The position numbers and the translations under genes were made by a program. From Dendrophyllia cribrosa (taxonomy: Eukaryota; Cnidaria; Anthozoa; Scleractinia; Dendrophylliidae), in the NCBI GenBank assembly GCA_024195265.1, contig JAJLRJ010000016.1, positions 289,887-353,886 on the forward strand: a stretch of 64,000 nt of DNA. The letters are read 5' to 3'. Position 1 is the stretch's first letter. Each line of letters starts with the position of its first letter. Positions 8,964-18,299 of the stretch are shown here, in pieces. The notes below the pieces were generated by a model, which worked only from the letters and a program-made list of their open reading frames with translations, had not been told where the DNA came from and did no database searches.

Positions 8964-10634
8964 ATGAAAAGGAATATGAAAACATACGGATTATATATTG
9001 GAATTTTAATTTTTGGAATTTTTGTAGGAAAATTTTTTAACACTTCAAATACTCATAAAGAATATTCTGTAGATACCGAGAAGAAACAATGGACTTGTTC
9101 TATGCATCCACAAATTTTACAACCCGATTTTGGAGATTGTCCTATTTGTGGAATGGATTTGATACCTGCAGAATCTGGAGTAGAAGGGCTTAAACCTAAT
9201 CAGTTTGAAATGACTAAAACAGCGATGGCTTTAGCGGATATACAAACCTCTTCAGTAACTTATAACACTACTGAAGATAGAAATGTAGAACTTTTAGGTC
9301 GCATTGTTGTAGATGAGGATAAAGTAGCATTACAAACAGCACATTTTTCGGGAAGGTTAGAAGTTTTATATGTAAATTATGTAGGACAATATGTAAAAAA
9401 AGGACAATTGCTGTCAAAGGTGTATTCACCCGAACTTTTAGTGGCTCAAAAAGAGTTATTAACGGCAATTTCTTTGAAGAAAGATCAGCCTGAATTTTAC
9501 GATGCTGCCAAAGAAAAATTAAAACTTTGGAAGCTTTCGGATAAAACTATTGAGCAAATAGAAAAAAGTAGAAAAGTATTAGAATGTTTTCCTGTGTATG
9601 CTGATTTTTCGGGAGTTGTTTTAAAATTAATGGTTAGTGAGGGAGACTATCTCAAAGAAGGTTCAGGACTTTTTAAAATTGTTCCCTTGGATACAGTTTG
9701 GGCAACTTTTGACGCTTATGAACACCAGGCAGCTATTTTTAAAATAGGCGATAAAATTCAAATTAAAACGCTTAATGGTTTTATGGAAAATACAAAAATA
9801 ACTTTTATTGACCCATTACTCAATACCAAAAAACGTAATTTCCAAATAAGAGCTTTACTAAAAAATCCAAATAATCAATTAAAACCAGGAATGTTTATCA
9901 ATGCATCTTTAAATGTTCCTATAAAAGATAAAAGATTAACTATTGCTAAAACAGCGGTTTTATGGACAGGAAAACGTTCTGTAGTTTATGTAAAAGATCC
10001 TCAAAAAAATGTTTTTCAAATGCGGGAAATAGTTTTAGACAATACATATTTCGAAGATTTTTATCAGGTTTTACAAGGACTTAAAGAAGGAGAGCGCATT
10101 GTTACTAAAGGGGTTTTTACGGTAGATGCTGCTGCTCAACTTCTGAATAAAAAATCTATGATGAATTCTAATTTGGGCCAAAAAATTTCAAATAAAATTA
10201 AATTTAGTAACGGGTTTAAAAAAAATTTTAAAAAGGTTTTAGAAACGTATTTTGATTTAAAAGATGCTTTTGTAAAAACTGATTTCAAAGCAGTTCAAAA
10301 GCAAAATATATTATTTTTGAAACATTTAGAGAAATTTAGTGTATATCAAAGAAAAGAAAATTTATATTGGAAAATTCTTTTTGAAAATGCAAGTTTTATC
10401 AAAAAGGCTCAAAATATTAAAATTCAAAGAATGTATTTTAAGTCACTTTCAAAAGCAATGATACAATTAGTTGAACAAATGCAATTACAATATCCGATAA
10501 TGATACAATATTGTCCTATGGCAGACGAAGACAGAGGAGCATATTGGCTTAGCAAACAAAAAGAAATCGTCAATCCTTATTTTGGAGATAAAATGCTTAC
10601 TTGTGGAGAGGTAGTCAAAACGTTAGAAAATTAA
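8964..10634 (+). CDS. cusB: CusB-like periplasmic adaptor with metal-binding and DUF3347 domains
   Basis: 556 residues. The order is: membrane anchor (about 7-24); heavy-metal-binding domain with TCSMHPQ at 44-50 and CPICGMDL at 59-66; membrane-fusion core with a barrel-sandwich half (RLEVLYVNYVGQYVKKGQLL) and beta-barrel (about 240-300); and a C-terminal DUF3347 domain (about 425-550) with QYCPMADEDRGAYW and the PYFGDKML segment. The Cys/Met/His pairs are typical of copper handling. It links the RND pump to the TolC-like channel. Domain content matches Bacteroidota copper/silver systems. Confidence 0.92.
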   Translation: MKRNMKTYGLYIGILIFGIFVGKFFNTSNTHKEYSVDTEKKQWTCSMHPQILQPDFGDCPICGMDLIPAESGVEGLKPNQFEMTKTAMALADIQTSSVTYNTTEDRNVELLGRIVVDEDKVALQTAHFSGRLEVLYVNYVGQYVKKGQLLSKVYSPELLVAQKELLTAISLKKDQPEFYDAAKEKLKLWKLSDKTIEQIEKSRKVLECFPVYADFSGVVLKLMVSEGDYLKEGSGLFKIVPLDTVWATFDAYEHQAAIFKIGDKIQIKTLNGFMENTKITFIDPLLNTKKRNFQIRALLKNPNNQLKPGMFINASLNVPIKDKRLTIAKTAVLWTGKRSVVYVKDPQKNVFQMREIVLDNTYFEDFYQVLQGLKEGERIVTKGVFTVDAAAQLLNKKSMMNSNLGQKISNKIKFSNGFKKNFKKVLETYFDLKDAFVKTDFKAVQKQNILFLKHLEKFSVYQRKENLYWKILFENASFIKKAQNIKIQRMYFKSLSKAMIQLVEQMQLQYPIMIQYCPMADEDRGAYWLSKQKEIVNPYFGDKMLTCGEVVKTLEN

Positions 10635-10658
10635 TAATCATTTTAAACATTTATTCTT

Positions 10659-11036
10659 ATGAGAAAAATTATTTTAAGTTTAGTTGTAGTAGTTACCATG
10701 GGTTCAATGGTCTACAGCAAAAAAAATCAAGATACCAATCTTCAAAAATACCAGCAAACGGTGAATGTAAGTTTTGGTGTACGAGGCAATTGTGGAATGT
10801 GTAAACGCACCATTGAGGCGGCGGCAAGTAAAGTACAAGGAGTTATTAAAGCTACTTGGAATAAAAAGGCTAAGAAAATAGACATCATTGCAGATAAAAA
10901 AATAGATATCAAAGCAGTGCATCGATCTATTGCAAAGGCTGGTTATGATACAGATAAAGTATCAGCAGATGAACAAAATTATCAAGATTTGATGGGCTGT
11001 TGTCAGTATGACAGACAGATGCCAATGAATCAATAG
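10659..11036 (+). CDS. Exported HMA-domain metal-binding protein
   Basis: 125 residues. Signal peptide at about 1-20, then a heavy-metal-associated domain with the CxxC site GNCGMC (Cys45, Cys48), a TIEAAASKVQGV helix and the KAGYDTD end of the fold. The C-terminus carries a second Cys pair (GCCQYDR) and a Met/Asn-rich end. It is last in the efflux operon, 24 bp after cusB, and is followed by a terminator. The likely role is a periplasmic metallochaperone delivering Cu(I) to the CusB-like adaptor; this is inferred from domain and context. Confidence 0.88.
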   Translation: MRKIILSLVVVVTMGSMVYSKKNQDTNLQKYQQTVNVSFGVRGNCGMCKRTIEAAASKVQGVIKATWNKKAKKIDIIADKKIDIKAVHRSIAKAGYDTDKVSADEQNYQDLMGCCQYDRQMPMNQ

Positions 11037-11061
11037 TTGTTAGACGATCTCTCCATTTGTT

Positions 11062-11094
11062 AAAAAGCAATATGTATAACATATTGCTTTTTTT
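11062..11094 (+). terminator. Intrinsic terminator of the metal-efflux operon
   Basis: A perfect 13-bp stem (aaaaagcaatatg / catattgcttttt) with a five-base loop followed by T residues lies 26 bp after the HMA-protein stop. It marks the end of the cus-like operon. Confidence 0.85.
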
Positions 11095-11215
11095 AATTTG
11101 AATTACCATTGTTTGATAGTTCAAATAAAAACAAATATAATAAATTTGACATAGATGGAGATGTATATCAGAATGCCTTTGTATCTTCGCATACTATTTT
11201 AAATTAAATCAACTT

Positions 11216-11717
11216 ACGAAAAAGATCCTTCTTTCCGCTATCTTTATTATTGTATTGTGTTCTTGTAACACTGAAAGAGGAGAAAAACTTATCTTTTTTG
11301 ATAAATTTATGTTTGATAAAAATAATAGGGTTATCGTAGGAGTAACTGAAGAAGGTGTAGAGTATTTTACTACGGCTACAGAGGTAACCTTTCCTGACCA
11401 AATAGATGGGTGTGGATGTACAAGAGATAACAAATAAATATAGTACTAATATTTTTGGACGTAGTTATGAAAATATTCCTAATAAAACTATTAAAACAGT
11501 CCATTTACCCAAGAACTTAAAAACCATTGGAAATAATGTATTTTCTGATTGCACTGCTCTAACTGTCACTATCAAACAAACCAACCTCGCTAAAATAAAA
11601 GTAGATTCAAATGCTTTTGATGATGTAAAACAGATAAGAGTACCTCAAGGTAGTTTACAGGCCTATAAAACAATGCCTCATTGGGAAAATTGGAAAAATA
11701 AGATAGTAGGATATTAG
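11216..11717 (+). pseudogene. Broken LRR/BspA-like lipoprotein gene
   Basis: Two adjoining frames together read as one small surface lipoprotein. From 11219 the first frame gives KKILLSAIFIIVLCSC, a lipoprotein signal, but the codon where ATG is expected (11216-11218) is ACG. The frame continues to ...TATEVTFPDQIDG and then terminates. The protein pattern resumes one base out of frame as VDVQEITNKY and continues with the BspA-type element KTIKTVHLPKNLKTIGNNVFSDC, ending at 11717. Removing one G from the GGG at 11408-11410 joins the frames. Two independent lesions suggest a pseudogene; a one-base error in the assembly could explain only the frame break. A weak alternative is TTG 11255 without signal. 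Confidence 0.7.
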
Positions 11718-11974
11718 TTTATTATAGATAGGAATATAGCCACTTTTTCTCTTGTTATTTGTGTTAAGATATCTTTTTTAGGGATGAAATTTTTATAGTT
11801 TGTAAGATAATAATTTTTAATCTAAATAGGTTATAAATTTTTTTATACATTTGGCGAGCAACTTTACATTTTTATAAACTGGTTTAGTTGTGTTGGAAAA
11901 AATATTAAATTGTTTAAATTAAATTCGTAAATTATGAGAGGGTTATTATTTTTATTTCAATATTTTCTTGTAAA

Positions 11975-13540
11975 ATGAAAGGACAACTTTTAAATGATAG
12001 TTTATTGGTAAAGCAAAATTACTTAAAAGAAATATCTCCTTTGACTAAAACCTATGCTAAAGGTGATACAGGTGCTGAAGTATTAAAAATTAAGGAATGG
12101 TTAATGCTATGGCAACTTAATGAAAATTATGTAGATACTATTTTGAAAATAGATACTATTTTTAATGATAAAACTGAATTTGTAGTTTCAGAAATACAGA
12201 GATTTATGGATTTGAAACCAACAGGTATTGTAGATAATGATACTTGGATGAGTATGGTTGCTCCACTCAAAGAAGCTTTTAGCATAAATTCTTATAACAA
12301 ACAAACATTGAGACAAAAAATAAAGTATTTTTATAGTAAACATTTACAATTCAGATCTTCAGAATTAAAGGAAGATAATCTTGGACCTTGGATTAGGTCT
12401 TATGTAAATGGTTATGATGGAGCGTGGGCATATTGGTGTCAAGCTTTGGCTTGTACGGTATTAGATCAAGCTTTTAGTAGTGTAGGGGAATATTTTGATG
12501 AATATTATGCTAATACTCTTGCATGTGAGGTTATGAGAGAACATGCTAGAGCTAGAGGTTTACTCGTTGATAAACAAGAACTTTTAAGCGGGAACTATGT
12601 ACCTCAAGAAGGAGATATAGTATTATATATTGAAGGAGCTGAAAGAAAAGCTCACCATACAGAAATGGTTTATGAAATATTAGATAATAAATTAGGAAAA
12701 ATGAGAACTATCGGAGGAAATACTAATTTCTCAGGTAGTAGAAATGGAGTAGGAACATTTCTTGTTGATAGAAACTATTTAACAGATGATTTGGAGGTAG
12801 TAAAAATAATTGATTTAAAAGTGATTGATGAACATAGAAAATATCCAATGAATGCTCATAAATTAATGAGAAGTTATCCAGATTTTATTATTGGGTATGA
12901 AAACAATCATCTTATTTTTAAAGATGGTAGTAAATTATTGTTCGATGATCATAAAGTAAAAACTACTATAGAATTATTAACTAATCCTGATATTAAAGAT
13001 CAGTTTGTTTATCCTTATCCAAAAGGAAAATTAAAAAGTAATCCTGTTGCTTATAATGATCCAGGAAGAATTACTAATGAATATTTTTTTCAAAAAATGT
13101 ATGGTGAAACAAAAGAAGAGGTAGAAAAAAATTTAAAAGAAATTGTTTGGTGTCCTAAACTTTCAGGAGAAAAAATAAAAGTAACTAGTATAAATGGTAT
13201 TGACCAAAAATTTAAAATGATTAGTGCTGAATTAGATAAACACCCTGAATTAAAACCTTATGTATCTAATATAGGTGGAACATACAAATGGAGAACTGTT
13301 AAAGGAACGAATCGTTTGAGTTTGCATAGTTATGGAATTGCTATAGATATAAATGTTTCAAAATCTAATTATTGGCAATGGGATTGTAAATGTGAAAAAG
13401 AAAAAGAAAAATTAAGTTATGTTAATCATATTCCTCAATTAATTGTGGATATATTTGAAAAACATGGTTTTATATGGGGAGGTAAATGGTATCATTATGA
13501 TACGATGCACTTTGAATATCGCCCTGAACTTTTAAAATAA
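11975..13540 (+). CDS. Multidomain peptidoglycan hydrolase (PG-binding, CHAP-like, M15 peptidase)
   Basis: 521 residues. About 20-100 resembles a peptidoglycan-binding helical domain (KGDTGAEVLKIKEWL ... LKPTGIVDNDTW). About 135-275 looks CHAP/NlpC-like, with a candidate Cys in AYWCQALAC, His in KAHHTEMVYEI and the GGNTN element. About 420-521 is an M15 (VanY/D,D-carboxypeptidase) domain with HSYGIAID from His451 and the DTMHFE motif (Asp509, His512). Substrate is presumably peptide cross-links or stems. ATG 11975 gives no signal peptide, yet the frame upstream encodes a lipoprotein-like RVIIFISIFSC segment with no start codon; see findings. Confidence 0.75.
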   Translation: MKGQLLNDSLLVKQNYLKEISPLTKTYAKGDTGAEVLKIKEWLMLWQLNENYVDTILKIDTIFNDKTEFVVSEIQRFMDLKPTGIVDNDTWMSMVAPLKEAFSINSYNKQTLRQKIKYFYSKHLQFRSSELKEDNLGPWIRSYVNGYDGAWAYWCQALACTVLDQAFSSVGEYFDEYYANTLACEVMREHARARGLLVDKQELLSGNYVPQEGDIVLYIEGAERKAHHTEMVYEILDNKLGKMRTIGGNTNFSGSRNGVGTFLVDRNYLTDDLEVVKIIDLKVIDEHRKYPMNAHKLMRSYPDFIIGYENNHLIFKDGSKLLFDDHKVKTTIELLTNPDIKDQFVYPYPKGKLKSNPVAYNDPGRITNEYFFQKMYGETKEEVEKNLKEIVWCPKLSGEKIKVTSINGIDQKFKMISAELDKHPELKPYVSNIGGTYKWRTVKGTNRLSLHSYGIAIDINVSKSNYWQWDCKCEKEKEKLSYVNHIPQLIVDIFEKHGFIWGGKWYHYDTMHFEYRPELLK

Positions 13541-13605
13541 ATAAAGCTTCCATACACTCTATAATTTGTTTTACATACTTCGGAGCATTTTGATAAATAT
13601 TTTTA

Positions 13606-15246
13606 TTAAATTTCTTCTAAACTTTGAGTTTTAATGTAAAAATTTTTATCTACTAAAGGTATTTCTTTTATTTTTAAGACTTGCCATTTTTCAGTGGGGT
13701 TTATCCACATTACTTTGTTTATTAAGTGAATTTTTACAGGCATCTGAAAATTTTTTATAACATTTTTCCAGCGATATAAAATAACATTATTTTTCTTTTG
13801 AAAAACTAAGATAGGTATTTGAACCCCTCGTAAATATTGATTGAAAATACTTGAAAAATCAATATTAGATCGGTTAGAAATATAATCTTCTATTTGTTTT
13901 GTAGTGACGGTTTGATGATAAAAATCTTTATTCAAACCTCTTAAAATACGTTTCCATTTTGTATCATTATCTATAATTTGCCGTATGGTATGTAACATAT
14001 TTCCTCCTTTGTAGTACATATCACTAGAACCTCTTTGATTGACGTTGTATTTTCCTATGATGGGAATATCGTTTACAATGTTTTTACGAAGTCCTTGCAC
14101 GTAAACGTCACAGGCTTTTTTACCATAGTGATATTCCAGAAATAACCCTTCAGAATAATTGGTAAAACTCTCGTGAATCCACATATCGGCAATATCTCTA
14201 TAGGTAATGTTATTGGCAAACCATTCGTGCCCTGATTCGTGTATGATGATAAAATCAAACTTCAATCCCCATCCACTACCACTAAGATCCCTTCCTTTAT
14301 AACCATATTTAAAGTCATTTCCGTAGGTTACACTGCTCTGATGCTCCATACCCAAGTAAGGCACCTGTACCAGTTTATAACTATCTTCATAAAAAGGGTA
14401 GGCTCCAAACCAATATTCAAAGGCTTCTAACATTTTACGCACTTGTTTAAAATGTTTTTTTGCTTTTTTTAAATCATTTTTTAAAACGTAATAATCACAA
14501 TCTAAATTTCCTTTTAAACCTTTGTATTTTTCACCAAAATGTACATAATCTCCAATATTTACATTGACCCCATAATTATTAATAGGATTGATAACCTTCC
14601 AATGAAAAGTTTTGGTATCTTTATTTGTTTTAACCTTTTTCAAACGGCCGTTAGAAACCGCCGTGAGGTGCTTGGGAACAGTGATTTTAATATCCATTCC
14701 ATTGTCGGGTTCATCATACATATGCTCTTTGCAAGCCCACCAAACACTGGCTCCTTGCCCTTGACAACTCGTTGCAATGAAATCTATGTAGTTTATATCT
14801 TTTTCCCAAGTAAAGCCTGCTGTCCAAGGAGGCCTTTTGCTTATTTGTGGGGATCCTTTAAAATAAATTGTAATTTTTTCAGTAGCTCCAATGCTTTGAA
14901 TTTTTTTCAAATGTACGTAATGTATCATTCCCTTTTTATTAAAAGATATATTTTGTCCATCTTGGGTCACCTTGTAAATCTGCATCGGATCCTGTAAATC
15001 TATCTGTAAAACAGAATTTTTTTTAAGGACTTTATAGGTTATGGTATTTTCCCCTTCTAACCATTTTCGGTTAGGAATAATTTTTATGTTTAAGTCGTAA
15101 TGTTTTAAATCCCACCAAGCCCTTTCAAGGGTAACACTCCCTCGTAGACTATCTTGTAACGTGAATGTTTTCTGTTTTTGTCCAAAACAGAAAACTGCTA
15201 CCAAAAAACAAATAACTATTTTGGAAGTATTTTGCATAGATTTCAT
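13606..15246 (-). CDS. M1-family metallopeptidase (aminopeptidase N-like)
   Basis: 546 residues. An N-terminal signal peptide (about 5-22, ending FGQ) points to export. The zinc site is HESGH at 336-340 with the third ligand Glu359 in IHESFTNY. The exopeptidase loop appears as GMEH at 299-302 in place of the usual GAMEN. The N-terminal beta-saddle (about 45-230) precedes the thermolysin-like domain. It is shorter than full aminopeptidase N (~870 aa), like other short Bacteroidota M1 enzymes lacking the C-terminal helical repeat. It lies 4 bp downstream of ndk on the minus strand and is probably co-transcribed with it. Confidence 0.88.
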   Translation of the reverse strand: MKSMQNTSKIVICFLVAVFCFGQKQKTFTLQDSLRGSVTLERAWWDLKHYDLNIKIIPNRKWLEGENTITYKVLKKNSVLQIDLQDPMQIYKVTQDGQNISFNKKGMIHYVHLKKIQSIGATEKITIYFKGSPQISKRPPWTAGFTWEKDINYIDFIATSCQGQGASVWWACKEHMYDEPDNGMDIKITVPKHLTAVSNGRLKKVKTNKDTKTFHWKVINPINNYGVNVNIGDYVHFGEKYKGLKGNLDCDYYVLKNDLKKAKKHFKQVRKMLEAFEYWFGAYPFYEDSYKLVQVPYLGMEHQSSVTYGNDFKYGYKGRDLSGSGWGLKFDFIIIHESGHEWFANNITYRDIADMWIHESFTNYSEGLFLEYHYGKKACDVYVQGLRKNIVNDIPIIGKYNVNQRGSSDMYYKGGNMLHTIRQIIDNDTKWKRILRGLNKDFYHQTVTTKQIEDYISNRSNIDFSSIFNQYLRGVQIPILVFQKKNNVILYRWKNVIKNFQMPVKIHLINKVMWINPTEKWQVLKIKEIPLVDKNFYIKTQSLEEI

Positions 15247-15250
15247 TTAT

Positions 15251-15670
15251 TTAAAAAATTTCTGTTTGTGAAAAATAAAAAGCGCTTTCTATAGCTACAT
15301 TTTCGTCGTTATCCGAACCGTGAATAGCATTTTCCCCTAAAGAACTTGCATATAATTTTCTGATAGTCCCTTCAAATGCTTCGGCAGGATTAGTGGCACC
15401 TATCAAAGTTCTAAAATCTAAAACTGCATTTTCTTTTTCTAAAATTGCTACTACAACGGGACCTCTGGTCATAAACGCTACCAGTTCCTTAAAGAAAGAT
15501 TTATTTGCGTGAATAGCATAAAAGTTTTCGGCATCTTTTTTGCGCATTTGAGTTAATTTCATTGCAATAATCTTAAAACCACTGCTATTTATCTTTTCTA
15601 AAATAGCTCCGATGTATCCTTTTTCAACTGCATCGGGTTTGATGATTGTAAATGTTTTGTTTGATTTCAT
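15251..15670 (-). CDS. ndk: Nucleoside diphosphate kinase
   Basis: Transfers gamma-phosphate between nucleoside triphosphates and diphosphates through a phosphohistidine. The 139-residue protein has the standard [13 protein letters not shown] start, the [13 protein letters not shown] strand and the active-site His117 in NAIHGSD. Length matches bacterial Ndk. A CAAAAATA element at 15695-15702 (TATTTTTG on the minus strand) may be its -7 box. It is divergent from nrnA, with 85 bp between them. Confidence 0.96.
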   Translation of the reverse strand: MKSNKTFTIIKPDAVEKGYIGAILEKINSSGFKIIAMKLTQMRKKDAENFYAIHANKSFFKELVAFMTRGPVVVAILEKENAVLDFRTLIGATNPAEAFEGTIRKLYASSLGENAIHGSDNDENVAIESAFYFSQTEIF

Positions 15671-15755
15671 TAAAGAAAGTTTATAAATTTACTACAAAAA
15701 TAGTATAAATTTTAAACAAGTTATAAAATAATTGTAATTTTGCATTTGAAGGAAA

Positions 15756-16784
15756 ATGATGATACCACAACAAATTAAACAAATTATATCGAATCCTAGC
15801 TCTATCGTTTTAATAGGACACAAAAACCCTGATGGTGATGCCATTGGGGCTTGTCTTGCAATGCAACATTACCTCTCTTTGAAAGGGCATCAAGTGCAAA
15901 GTATTGTTCCCAATGCAATTCCTGATTTTTTAAATTGGATGCCTCTGGTAGAAACTATTTATAAATATGATAAACAAAGTGAACTGTCCGATGCAATTTT
16001 ATCAAAAACGCAATGGATTTTTTTATTGGATTTTAACGCTTTGCACAGAGTTGGAGAGGATTTGCAAGAGCAATTAGCAAAACGGAGAAAAGAAATTTTT
16101 TTAATGATAGACCATCATCAACAGCCTGAAGATATTGCATTTTATATCTATTCTGACTCAAAATCTTGCGCTACCTGTCAAATGGTTTATAATTTTATTG
16201 TGATGATGGGTGATGAACATCTGATAAACCCAGCGATTGCAACATGTTTATATACTGGAATAATGACTGACACAGGTTCTTTTAAGTTTTTTTTAACAAC
16301 GAGTTATACCCATAGAATAATTGCTAATTTGATTGATAAAGGAGCTATAAATCATAAAATTCACGAAGCAGTTTTTAACAATTATTCTTATACTAAATTA
16401 CAAATTTTAGGAATGGCCTTGAATAATATAAAGATTTTAAAGGAATTTTATACGGCTTATATTGTGCTTTCTCATAGGCAAATGAATCATATTAAATATA
16501 AAAAAGGAGATACAGAAGGTTTGGTAAATTATGGATTATCTATAAAAAATATCTTTTTGGCAGCAATTTTTATAGAAGATTTAGAACAGGATATAATAAA
16601 AATATCTTTTCGCTCTAGAGGTAATTTTTCGGTAAATACATTTGCCAGAAAACATTTTAATGGTGGTGGACACATCAATGCAGCGGGAGCCTCTTCCAGA
16701 AAAACTTTGCAACAAACGGTACAAATATTTGAAGGGTTGTTACCTCAGTATAAAGAAATTTTAAAAAAATCTTATGAAAATTAG
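15756..16784 (+). CDS. nrnA: DHH-family phosphoesterase (NrnA-like nanoRNase/pAp phosphatase)
   Basis: 342 residues. DHH motif at 119-121 (MIDHHQQP), the N-terminal metal motif NPDGDA at 24-29, and a C-terminal DHHA1 domain with GGGHINAAG. Proteins of this type degrade very short RNA oligonucleotides and dephosphorylate pAp. A TAATTTTG element at 15735-15742 is a plausible -7 promoter box. The gene overlaps gldI by 11 bases, and this pairing is common in gliding flavobacteria. Confidence 0.9.
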   Translation: MMIPQQIKQIISNPSSIVLIGHKNPDGDAIGACLAMQHYLSLKGHQVQSIVPNAIPDFLNWMPLVETIYKYDKQSELSDAILSKTQWIFLLDFNALHRVGEDLQEQLAKRRKEIFLMIDHHQQPEDIAFYIYSDSKSCATCQMVYNFIVMMGDEHLINPAIATCLYTGIMTDTGSFKFFLTTSYTHRIIANLIDKGAINHKIHEAVFNNYSYTKLQILGMALNNIKILKEFYTAYIVLSHRQMNHIKYKKGDTEGLVNYGLSIKNIFLAAIFIEDLEQDIIKISFRSRGNFSVNTFARKHFNGGGHINAAGASSRKTLQQTVQIFEGLLPQYKEILKKSYEN

Positions 16785-17301
16785 GTTTGTTTTTATAATT
16801 TTATTAACTTTGCACGCTTGTAAGAAAGAGATTCCCAGAAAACCTATAAATGATCAAAAAAATTTTAAAGATATAGGTGAACGTTGGTATCAAAAGCAAA
16901 TTTATTTGGAAAAAAAACAAATAGAAGATTATATTCAACAAGATAGTTTATATAAATACCAAAATTCTGGTATGGGTTTTTTTTACGCTTACAAAAAAAA
17001 ACAACAACAGGGTAAGTTTCCAAAGAAAGGGGATATAGTTCATTTTAGTTGGGAGATTTTGAATTTGAATGGCCGGGTAATTTATCCTAAAAATACATTG
17101 GGAATTGAAAGGTATAGAGTGGATGAATCTGATATTTTAAAAGGTTTGCGAACGGGGATTAAATTAATGAAAAAAACAGAGCAAGTTAGATTTGTATTTT
17201 TCTCTTATATGGCGTATGGATTGAGTGGTGATGAAGAAAAAATAGGAATAAACCAACCCATTGTTGTAGATGTAGAATTATTAAAGTTAGAACAGAAATA
17301 A
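16774..17301 (+). CDS. gldI: Gliding-motility lipoprotein GldI, FKBP-type peptidyl-prolyl isomerase
   Basis: 175 residues. Lipoprotein signal with the lipid-attachment Cys in LTLHACKKE (residue 16), then an FKBP domain (about 70-173): KKGDIVHFSWEILNLNGRVIY, LKGLRTGIKLMK and MAYGLSGDEEKIG. In Flavobacterium johnsoniae GldI is needed for gliding, probably by helping fold envelope gliding/type IX secretion proteins. It overlaps nrnA and precedes a second FKBP gene by 21 bp, so all three are probably one unit. FKBP membership is certain; the GldI name rests on the lipoprotein form and position. Confidence 0.82.
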   Translation: MKIRFVFIILLTLHACKKEIPRKPINDQKNFKDIGERWYQKQIYLEKKQIEDYIQQDSLYKYQNSGMGFFYAYKKKQQQGKFPKKGDIVHFSWEILNLNGRVIYPKNTLGIERYRVDESDILKGLRTGIKLMKKTEQVRFVFFSYMAYGLSGDEEKIGINQPIVVDVELLKLEQK

Positions 17302-17322
17302 AATTAAAAATAAAAAATTATT

Positions 17323-18063
17323 ATGAAAATTAAAACAATTAATTTAGGAATTATTGCATTGGCTACTGTGATGATGGTCTCTTGTGGTAAATTAAAAGGT
17401 AAAAGAACTACTACGTTGTCTACAGAGTTGGATTCTGTGAGCTACGCTTTGGGAGTAGATATCAATACCAGTATAGAATCTCAATTTGAAGATATGAATG
17501 TAGATTTGTTTTTTCAAGCATTTTCAGATGCAAGAGAAAAAGATTCTTTAAAAATTTTAATTTCCAAAGAGAAAACAACGCAAATTATCAGAACGTACTT
17601 TATGGAGAAACAAAGAAAAGATCAAGAAGAAAAAGCGAATAAGCAGTATGGTGATATAAAAATAAAAGGACAAAAATTCTTAGAAGAAAACAAGAAAAAA
17701 CAGAATGTAAAAGTTACCGAAAATGGATTGCAATACATTGTTCTCAAAGAGGGTAAAGGTGATAAACCTACCGTTGATGACAATGTTACAGTACATTATC
17801 ACGGGACAACTATGGATGGAGAGGTTTTTGATAGTTCGGTGGATAGAAAAGAACCTGCAACGTTTAATTTAAACCAAGTTATTAAAGGTTGGACCGAAGG
17901 ACTTCAATTAATGAAAGAAGGGGCAAAGTACAAATTCTTTATTCCTCAAGAATTAGCTTACGGTGTAAATGCACCAGGGGGAGGACAAGGAAAAATAAAA
18001 CCTTTTATGCCTTTGATTTTTGAAGTAGAGTTGATTAAAATCAACAAAAAAGAAAATAAGTAA
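17323..18063 (+). CDS. FKBP-type peptidyl-prolyl isomerase (FklB/Mip-like) lipoprotein
   Basis: 246 residues. A lipoprotein-type signal ends at Cys21 (VMMVSCGK). About 28-125 is the helical dimerisation domain of Mip/FkpA-type enzymes (SVSYALGVDINTS start). About 140-243 is the FKBP catalytic domain (VTVHYHGTTMDGEVFDSS, IKGWTEGLQLMKEG, PQELAYG). It is an envelope folding catalyst. It follows gldI by 21 bp and is closed by a strong terminator. Confidence 0.92.
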   Translation: MKIKTINLGIIALATVMMVSCGKLKGKRTTTLSTELDSVSYALGVDINTSIESQFEDMNVDLFFQAFSDAREKDSLKILISKEKTTQIIRTYFMEKQRKDQEEKANKQYGDIKIKGQKFLEENKKKQNVKVTENGLQYIVLKEGKGDKPTVDDNVTVHYHGTTMDGEVFDSSVDRKEPATFNLNQVIKGWTEGLQLMKEGAKYKFFIPQELAYGVNAPGGGQGKIKPFMPLIFEVELIKINKKENK

Positions 18064-18093
18064 ATTCGTAGCAAATTTATAATTGGTGGTGAG

Positions 18094-18130
18094 AAAGGAG
18101 GTAAAATGAAAATTTTTGCCTCCTTTTTAT
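18094..18130 (+). terminator. Terminator after the nrnA-gldI-FKBP unit
   Basis: A hairpin with an aaaggagg / cctccttt core extended by a G-T pair and A-T pairs through aaaa/tttt, followed by a T-rich tail, lies 30 bp after the FKBP stop. Confidence 0.8.
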
Positions 18131-18299
18131 CTTTTTAAAATGCAAAATACATTAAAAAGTGGTTAAGAGTGCTAAATTATAGAATTACAAATGTTTACAT
18201 AATTTAAAGCATTTAAAAAATAGATTGTAAAGAGTATTTTATATATCTTTACCGATAAGTAATACGTAGAAACGTTACAATTAAAGATTAAGAAGAATT

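Noticed and set aside
10601..10804. Plus-strand frame of 67 codons between cusB and the HMA gene
   Set aside because: Overlaps both real genes in another frame and has no protein character.
14539..14997. Plus-strand frame of 152 codons inside the M1 peptidase gene
   Set aside because: Antisense to a peptidase with an intact zinc motif; shadow frame.
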